DNA of 16,115 bases from JBAYJM01 sp964350585. GTDB lineage: Bacteria > Patescibacteriota > Patescibacteriia > 2-01-FULL-39-33. Below the pieces are notes generated by a model that made no database searches, had not been told where the DNA came from, and was given only the letters and a program-made list of their open reading frames with translations. The stretch spans positions 1 through 16,115 of the forward strand of contig CAYGKC010000023.1 of the NCBI GenBank assembly GCA_964350585.1, in the 5' to 3' direction. A program made the position numbers and the translations under genes. Of the stretch, positions 6,637 to 12,544 are shown in pieces (positions within the stretch are counted from its first letter, which is position 1; every line of letters starts with the position of its first letter).

Positions 6637-7332
6637 TTATTGCTTTACACCGTAGCATTCTTTCTGAATTTCATATATTTCCTTAACATCATCTTCTGTA
6701 TAATTTTCTTTTAGCAGGGCCTCTCTTATGGGCATTAAGTCCGGCTGACTACTGCCACGGCCTTTAGCAAGACAATCCGCAATAAACATCGTCATCACTT
6801 CTTCTTTAGTGATTGACAAGCTTCCCAATATTTCATTAAGTTGATTAAACTTTTGCAAAAATTCATCAAAATTATTTATCTTTTTTAAAATTTTAATTGT
6901 TTTCATCGGCAGAAAATGACATCCGACCAATGAAGCTATTTTTTCCTGATCCAAATCAAACTCTTCAAAAATCTGCGAATCCATTTTTTTTACCATCTCT
7001 TCACCGACAATCTCATGTCTGTCAAACTTATGATAGGGCTTACCTTGAGCATTACATTGCTGTTTACCTTCTTCTATTAAAGGAATTGCCACCACTGGTT
7101 TTCCTATATCATGCAACCAAGCCGCAGCTCTTATATTCGAATCCTGAGAAAATTGCTCTATCGCTTTTATAAACTCTAATGTATGAGTATACACATCAAA
7201 TTCATGCCATTTATTTTGCCATACATCAATCTCAGCTTGAACTTCAGGAGTCTCTTGAAAAAATTTATCCATTTTATCCCTTTTAGGATCCTTTTCAATT
7301 TTGGTTTGTAATTTTGCCAAGTTTTCTTGCAT
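6637..7332 (-). CDS. HD-domain phosphohydrolase-like protein (paralogue 1)
   Basis: A 231-aa HD-superfamily protein. The metal-binding set is visible: H50 (VYTHTLEF), H74-D75 in WLHDIGKP, H106 in RHEIVGEEM, and D186 in FIADCLAKG, in the order H...HD...H...D. The layout resembles the stand-alone HD domain found near CCA-adding enzymes and related phosphohydrolases; the substrate is unknown. It is the last gene of the smc operon, 16 nt after its paralogue at 7349, with which it shares length, motif spacing and an almost identical stretch of DNA (6921-7017 against 7621-7717). It has no Shine-Dalgarno and ends just before a strong hairpin. Confidence 0.85.
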   Translation of the reverse strand: MQENLAKLQTKIEKDPKRDKMDKFFQETPEVQAEIDVWQNKWHEFDVYTHTLEFIKAIEQFSQDSNIRAAAWLHDIGKPVVAIPLIEEGKQQCNAQGKPYHKFDRHEIVGEEMVKKMDSQIFEEFDLDQEKIASLVGCHFLPMKTIKILKKINNFDEFLQKFNQLNEILGSLSITKEEVMTMFIADCLAKGRGSSQPDLMPIREALLKENYTEDDVKEIYEIQKECYGVKQ

Positions 7333-7348
7333 AAATTATTTATTATTA

Positions 7349-8017
7349 TTAAATTTTTCTTTGTAATTGATAAATTTTCAATAAATCTTCATCAGTATTA
7401 TTATTTTTCAATAGTGTTTCTCGCACTAGTAACAATTCCTCACGATCAGAACATCCCATTCCTTTAGACAGGCTATCGGCAATAAACATATCCAAAACTT
7501 CTTCTTGACTTACGGACATATGTCCCAACACTTGTTCAAGATGATTAAAAGCTATTTTAAAATTATGGAAACTGGTTGACTTTCTCAATACTTTTATTCC
7601 CTTCATAGGCAAGTAATGACATCCTACCAATGAAGCTATTTTTTCCTGATCCAAATCAAATTCTTTAAAAATTTTCGGATCCATTTTTTTTACCATCTCT
7701 TCACCGACAATCTCATGATTTGGAAAAGTATGGTATTTTTTCCCATCAATAGAATACTCCACTAATCCATCTTTACTAATTTTGGGAATAGCAACTATTG
7801 ACTTCCCAATATCATGCAACCAGCCTGCAGCTCTAACATTTCTATCTTTTGAAAACTCACTTAAACATTCGACAAATTTTTGGGTGTGCTCCAAAACATC
7901 ATATTGATGAAATTTATTTTGCCAAAGATCCTTACCTGCCTGAATTTCTGGAAGGTTAAAAAAAATATCATCTGGGAAATCATTACCGGGTTCTTTTTCT
8001 AATTTATGATATTTCAT
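7349..8017 (-). CDS. HD-domain phosphohydrolase-like protein (paralogue 2)
   Basis: A 222-aa HD-superfamily protein with H44, H68-D69 (WLHDIGKS), H101 (NHEIVGEEM) and D181 (FIADSLSKG), matching paralogue 1 in order and spacing. The ATG overlaps the smc TGA by four bases (ATGA), which implies translational coupling; a GAGG inside the end of smc lies about 9 nt upstream. The two HD genes are a tandem duplication. Most of their length has diverged, but the central segment from HEIVGEEM to GCHYLPMK is nearly unchanged. A nucleotide or cyclic-nucleotide phosphohydrolase role is possible by family; nothing in the sequence fixes it. Co-transcription with smc does not prove a role in chromosome segregation. 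Confidence 0.85.
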   Translation of the reverse strand: MKYHKLEKEPGNDFPDDIFFNLPEIQAGKDLWQNKFHQYDVLEHTQKFVECLSEFSKDRNVRAAGWLHDIGKSIVAIPKISKDGLVEYSIDGKKYHTFPNHEIVGEEMVKKMDPKIFKEFDLDQEKIASLVGCHYLPMKGIKVLRKSTSFHNFKIAFNHLEQVLGHMSVSQEEVLDMFIADSLSKGMGCSDREELLLVRETLLKNNNTDEDLLKIYQLQRKI

Positions 8018-11000
8018 TTTGTCATTTCCTCGGCCTCAGACAACTTTAAACCAATTAATCTTGAGACACCGTCACCTTGCATAGTTACTCCATAAAGAAC
8101 ATCGGAATGAGACATAATTGCGCGATTATGAGTAATAATTACAAACTGAGTCTTATGAGAAAGTTCCTCAATTATAGAACTAAACTTATTTGAATTGTTC
8201 TCATCCAAAGCAGCATCCACTTCATCAAATAATATAAATGGTGCAGGATTATTGGCAATAATAGCGCAAATCAATGCCAAGGCGGTCATAGTCTTCTCCC
8301 CTCCGGAAAGTGAAGTGATATTTTTTATTTTTTTACCGGGAGGGCAAGCTTCTATTTCAATTCCCATATTGGCCAAGAATGATTTCTCTTCCACTAAAAC
8401 AGGTTGCTTTTTAATTTCTGAATTTTCGTTTCCAAGATTCTGAACTTCAGCCAAGGCTTCTTCTGCCTCCGTTACCTCCTTCTGTGCCAAAACTAATTTT
8501 GCCACGCCTCCATCAAAAAGCTGTTTGAAATATCTTGAAAAATCTCCATTAATCTTTTTAAATTCGTCTTCAAATTGTTTCTTAATTATTTTATCCAACT
8601 CTTGAACAACTTTTTCCAAATCAATAATAGCCTTATGCAAGTCTTCACTTTCTTTACTTAAAAATTGAAATCTTTCATTTACTTGTTTAAATTCTCCCTC
8701 AACTTCAGGATCAATACCTCCTATCATTTCCAAACTCTTCTTTAATTTTTCTATTTTATTTTTTGTCTCCTCAACATCCACAGAAGAAACATCTACTTTT
8801 GACTTAGGTAAGAAATCTTCCCCTAAATCTTCCTTCATAGATGAAAAGGCATCTTCTTTTTTGGTTTCAATTTTTGCCAGCTCAACCTTCACATCATTTA
8901 ATGAATTTACTATGTCACTTAATTCATTCTGTTTATTATGAATTTGATGTTGCAAAGAAAAAATTCTCTGCTTTTTTTCCTCTTCAGCCGAATTAAATGA
9001 ATCTAACTTTTCTTTTATTTGTACAATTTTTTTATTGTAAGTATTTTCTTCTTTTTCTAAATCTGTCTTTTTATTTTTTAAATTTTTGAAATATTCATCC
9101 TGTTCTTGAGGATCAAGCTGCCCTTCCCTTAATTCAGATTCTATTTGTTCCTTTTCCTTCTTATACGTATTAAATTGCAATGAAGCTTGTTTGATATTTG
9201 ATTGCAAAACTTGTATGGCAATTTTTGTTTCTGAAATTTCGGACAATAAAACTTCTTTTTTAATATACTCTGAATCGATTTTATTTTTTAATTCAGAAAT
9301 CTGTCTTATCTTTTCTTCCTGAGATGGCGCCACAATAGAATCAAAAATGGACCATTTGCCTTTTTCTTTCCTATAACCTCCTTTTATAATACCGCTTTTT
9401 TCCAGCATATCACCATCCAAAGTAACCATCCTCTCTCTTCCTACTCCTATTTCTTTGGCCGCATCCAAATCATTTACAACAACAGTAGACCCGAAAACTT
9501 GTTCAAATACCTTTTGAAACTTACGATCAAATGCCACCAAATCCACAGCAAGCCCCATTGCCCCACTTTGATTGGCAATTTCCTGAGCCTCTCTGTTTGC
9601 TGAAAATCCAGAAAGTTTACTTAAAGGAAAAAATGTAACACTACCAAGCTTATTTTCTTTTAGATAATTTATACACTTTACGGCTGTAACTTCAGTATCA
9701 ACAACTATCGCCCATAAACGGTTTCCGGCCGCCGCTGAAAGAGCATTTTCATATTTACTGTCAATTTTGCCTAATTGACTAACTGCACCAAAAATACCTG
9801 AAATTGTTGATTTTAGTCGCAAAATAGCTTTTGCGGGATCAAGTGAATAATTCTGCCTTTCTCCATTTTTTGCTTTATAAAATTCATCTTGCAATATTTG
9901 AAAGTTATTCTGCCAAACTGTCAGTTCACTGTTAATTTTATTCACAATATCTTCCTTGCTTTCCAGATCAGTAATTAGCTTCTGAAGTTTATTTGTTGAA
10001 ATTTTTTCTTCAGCATCCATCTCATCCATATTTGCTGCTATTTCCTGTTTTTTATTTTCAAGCCATGATAAGTTTTGCTTGCCTACCTTGGAATACTCTA
10101 AATCCATTTTACCTCTTACTATTGCCAATTCTTGCAAAACAGTATTTTTATCGCTAATTAAGATATCGTATTCTTTTTTTATTTTATCAAACCCTTCTAC
10201 TCTGCCCGCTTCTTCGCCCATTTTTTGCAATTCTTCTTCAATTTCCCCTATCTCAGTTTCTTTAGTATTTTTTTGTTTATCTAAAGAATTATATGAAATA
10301 GCGAATTTATCATACTGTTCATTTAAGTCCGACCAAATTTTGGCGTAGTATCTTACCTGTTCATCCTTTAATTCTGTTTCTAACTGTTGCCTTTGGCGCA
10401 ATTTATTTACTTGCCTGGTTAATGATTTTAAGTGCGGTTCTAATTCCTTTAATAATATATCCGCCTGACTGACATTTTCCCTCGATCTTTTTAATTTATT
10501 TACAGACCTGTCTCTTTTTATTTGAAACTGCTTTACGCCAGTAGCTTCGTCAAAAAATTCTTTTCTTTCCTGTGAAGAATAATTTACAATCTTATCTACC
10601 ATACCCTGACCAATAACACCATAAGTATTTTGTCCAAAATTAGCTTTAGCTAAAAGCATTACAACGTCAAACAGTCTTACCTCATTCTTATTTATAAAAT
10701 ATTGTGATGTCCCATCACGATATATTTTTCTGCTAATTGCCAACTCACTGTAATCTATCGGAGCACTTCCATCCTCATTATTTAAAATCAAAGAAACTTC
10801 AGCCATTCCAGACTGAGATTTTTTAGCTGATCCGCTAAATATCACATCTGTTGATTTTTTTCCTCTTAAAAGTTTGAGACTTTGTTCGCCAAGCACCCAC
10901 CTTACAGCATCAACCACGTTTGATTTGCCTGAACCGTTAGGTCCAACAATTGCCGTTATTCCACGAGTTCTATCTTTTTTATCCGGTGCAGGAAATTCTA

Positions 11001-11058
11001 AAACAACCTTGCTGGCAAAAGATTTAAAACCTTGAAGCTCTATTCGCTGAAGAAACAT
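8014..11058 (-). CDS. smc: Chromosome segregation protein SMC
   Basis: SMC is the ATPase core of bacterial condensin, which loops and compacts the chromosome with ScpA and ScpB. The N-terminal head has MFLQRIELQGFKSFA and Walker A GPNGSGKSN (39-47). The Q-loop region is near 150 (YGVIGQGMVDKI). A first coiled coil spans about 175-410 and the hinge about 420-565 (GAVSQLG to DGDMLEKSGIIKGG). A second coiled coil spans about 575-835. The C-terminal head has signature LSGGE (917-921) and Walker B FILFDEVDAALDE (941-953). At 1014 aa it is clearly shorter than the ~1150-1200 aa of most bacterial SMCs, with the shortening in the arms. It overlaps the HD gene downstream by 4 nt. scpA and scpB are not in the window. 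No Shine-Dalgarno precedes the start, which is set by the conserved N-terminus. Confidence 0.96.
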   Translation of the reverse strand: MFLQRIELQGFKSFASKVVLEFPAPDKKDRTRGITAIVGPNGSGKSNVVDAVRWVLGEQSLKLLRGKKSTDVIFSGSAKKSQSGMAEVSLILNNEDGSAPIDYSELAISRKIYRDGTSQYFINKNEVRLFDVVMLLAKANFGQNTYGVIGQGMVDKIVNYSSQERKEFFDEATGVKQFQIKRDRSVNKLKRSRENVSQADILLKELEPHLKSLTRQVNKLRQRQQLETELKDEQVRYYAKIWSDLNEQYDKFAISYNSLDKQKNTKETEIGEIEEELQKMGEEAGRVEGFDKIKKEYDILISDKNTVLQELAIVRGKMDLEYSKVGKQNLSWLENKKQEIAANMDEMDAEEKISTNKLQKLITDLESKEDIVNKINSELTVWQNNFQILQDEFYKAKNGERQNYSLDPAKAILRLKSTISGIFGAVSQLGKIDSKYENALSAAAGNRLWAIVVDTEVTAVKCINYLKENKLGSVTFFPLSKLSGFSANREAQEIANQSGAMGLAVDLVAFDRKFQKVFEQVFGSTVVVNDLDAAKEIGVGRERMVTLDGDMLEKSGIIKGGYRKEKGKWSIFDSIVAPSQEEKIRQISELKNKIDSEYIKKEVLLSEISETKIAIQVLQSNIKQASLQFNTYKKEKEQIESELREGQLDPQEQDEYFKNLKNKKTDLEKEENTYNKKIVQIKEKLDSFNSAEEEKKQRIFSLQHQIHNKQNELSDIVNSLNDVKVELAKIETKKEDAFSSMKEDLGEDFLPKSKVDVSSVDVEETKNKIEKLKKSLEMIGGIDPEVEGEFKQVNERFQFLSKESEDLHKAIIDLEKVVQELDKIIKKQFEDEFKKINGDFSRYFKQLFDGGVAKLVLAQKEVTEAEEALAEVQNLGNENSEIKKQPVLVEEKSFLANMGIEIEACPPGKKIKNITSLSGGEKTMTALALICAIIANNPAPFILFDEVDAALDENNSNKFSSIIEELSHKTQFVIITHNRAIMSHSDVLYGVTMQGDGVSRLIGLKLSEAEEMTK

Positions 11059-11088
11059 AATAAATTTTTGATAAAATCAATTGTTATC

Positions 11089-11117
11089 ATTTTACCAGAA
11101 AATTTCCGGATAAACAA
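11089..11117 (-). promoter_or_regulatory. Possible smc promoter with extended -10
   Basis: Minus-strand TGG-TAAAAT (-10 at 11089-11094) fits an extended -10. The sequence 17 nt upstream is TTGTTT, a weak -35 overlapping the tail of the preceding terminator. Support is moderate at best. Confidence 0.4.
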
Positions 11118-11147
11118 AAAAAGCGCCAGTAATTTCTTACCAGCGCT
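11116..11147 (-). terminator. Terminator of the metallophosphoesterase gene
   Basis: On the minus strand, an AGCGC/GCGCT outer stem, a small internal mismatch and a GTAA/TTAC inner stem are followed by TTTTTTTG. It lies 11 nt after the stop codon at 11159. Confidence 0.8.
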
Positions 11148-11158
11148 CCTCCTAAATT

Positions 11159-12421
11159 TCAGTTAATGTTAGATCCGGCTCTAACCGTTCCAAACGTTAT
11201 TTCGCTTCTTGGCAGACAAACTGTTGCAAACTTCCTTTTTTTCCTTGAGTCGCCAGGATTGATTATGGCAATATCTCCGCCATCTTCGAACAATGCGTCA
11301 CTGCCTAGGCCACAAACAACAAAATCTATTTGGCGATTCTCATAGTTTCGTGACAAGGATTTCGCAATACTCAAAGAATCATGCTCAGATCTTGAAGAAA
11401 GATCCGTACCAAAATTATACTGGACCAGGAAATTGAAGCCTTCAATTTCAACTAACGGCAGATCTGGATTTATCCTATGCCAATTGCCTGGTGTTGAAGC
11501 ATTGTCGCTTTGGTGTGGCAAAAGGTTATAGAAAATTTCAAAACTGCCAAGTTCAGCTCTGCCAATATCACCAATCCAATGGTTTCCGCAGCAAATTAGA
11601 TATTTGGTACCGCGTTGCATAAGCTCTTCCGCTAACAGCCACCAATATTGCTCATCTAATTTGCTAATATTCCCTGTATCGGAAATTATCCCCACGGTGC
11701 AACTGTTGGTATTGGCGACAACAACCGGAATATGACAGAATATCACTTCATTATTGTCGCTGTTAAAAATGGCGTAATCATAGCCGTCGTAAGGAACAAC
11801 TCCTGCCGGCATCACCATTACTGCTCCCGGATTTATCCAATTAATCTGATCCTTCTGAATAAGGAATTTATGATGGGTATGCCCCGTACAAATAAGAGAA
11901 ACTCCATCACAAACCTGATTTACCTCATTCATAAAACGATTGAATCGTACTGAGTCAGTCAATACATCATAGGACCTCTTGTGACCTACATAAATCTTCA
12001 GGTCTCCCAGATTTACTATCCTGTCAGCAATGCTTTGGAGTTCAATCAACCTTCGAATGTTGGCATCGCCTATTCTTTCAGAAATAAGCTTACTAACTTC
12101 TTCATCAATGATGTATTGATCCAATATTCTTTTTATTTCCGGATCAGTTAACAGCATTTTAGCTGAATCAACCTCACTGGGCCTGGTAAAACACCAGTTA
12201 GCAGGAGCAAACACAAAGTCACTGTTACGCATTGGGCTCTGATTTTCCGTCAAAGCGCAAATTACCGGCAAATTTCCAAAAAGACCAGCGTCAATATGCT
12301 CTTTTTGAATATCGCCAGGATGAATAATTAACTCTACGCCTCGATTTATTGCATCACTAACAATCATCTTTATCTTACTCTTGTCAACACTATGAGTGTC
12401 GGACATAATGAGAATCAACAT
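11159..12421 (-). CDS. Double-domain metallophosphoesterase with a degenerate second domain
   Basis: Residues 1-~235 form a calcineurin-like phosphoesterase of the YfcE/MJ0936 type: SDTH (7-10), HPGD (34-37), a possible Asn ligand at N60, VGH (145-147), GHTH (180-183) and INPGA (196-200). A helical insertion sits at about 80-135. Residues ~242-405 repeat the same order in decayed form: SDTG (247-250, metal-binding His lost), CCGNHWIGD (277-285), CGLGSD (370-375) where GHTH should be, and INPGD (387-391). The second half is probably a non-catalytic, structural or regulatory copy. YfcE-like enzymes hydrolyse phosphodiesters; the substrate here is unknown. It has the best ribosome-binding site in the window (AAAGGAGGT, ~6 nt before the ATG) and a clear terminator, and diverges from polA. 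Confidence 0.85.
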   Translation of the reverse strand: MLILIMSDTHSVDKSKIKMIVSDAINRGVELIIHPGDIQKEHIDAGLFGNLPVICALTENQSPMRNSDFVFAPANWCFTRPSEVDSAKMLLTDPEIKRILDQYIIDEEVSKLISERIGDANIRRLIELQSIADRIVNLGDLKIYVGHKRSYDVLTDSVRFNRFMNEVNQVCDGVSLICTGHTHHKFLIQKDQINWINPGAVMVMPAGVVPYDGYDYAIFNSDNNEVIFCHIPVVVANTNSCTVGIISDTGNISKLDEQYWWLLAEELMQRGTKYLICCGNHWIGDIGRAELGSFEIFYNLLPHQSDNASTPGNWHRINPDLPLVEIEGFNFLVQYNFGTDLSSRSEHDSLSIAKSLSRNYENRQIDFVVCGLGSDALFEDGGDIAIINPGDSRKKRKFATVCLPRSEITFGTVRAGSNIN

Positions 12422-12456
12422 AATACGACCTCCTTTGTAAAGTTCAACTATAAGTT

Positions 12457-12500
12457 AATTTATCAGTCATATGGTATAAAAGTCAAAAACAATGACTTTT
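12457..12500. promoter_or_regulatory. Divergent promoter region with an inverted repeat at the -35 elements
   Basis: AAAAGTCA (12478-12485) and TGACTTTT (12493-12500) form an 8-bp inverted repeat with a 7-nt gap. The left arm contains the minus-strand -35 TTGACT (12481-12486; 18 nt to TAAATT at 12457-12462). The right arm contains the plus-strand -35 ATGACT (12492-12497) of polA. A protein bound here could affect both genes; this is inference. Confidence 0.45.
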
Positions 12501-12520
12501 AATTCATACTTATATATAAT
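12492..12520 (+). promoter_or_regulatory. polA promoter
   Basis: ATGACT (12492-12497), a 17-nt spacer and a perfect TATAAT (12515-12520), about 25 nt before the ATG. Confidence 0.65.
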
Positions 12521-12544
12521 ATAGTTAGTTTAAATACTAAAATA

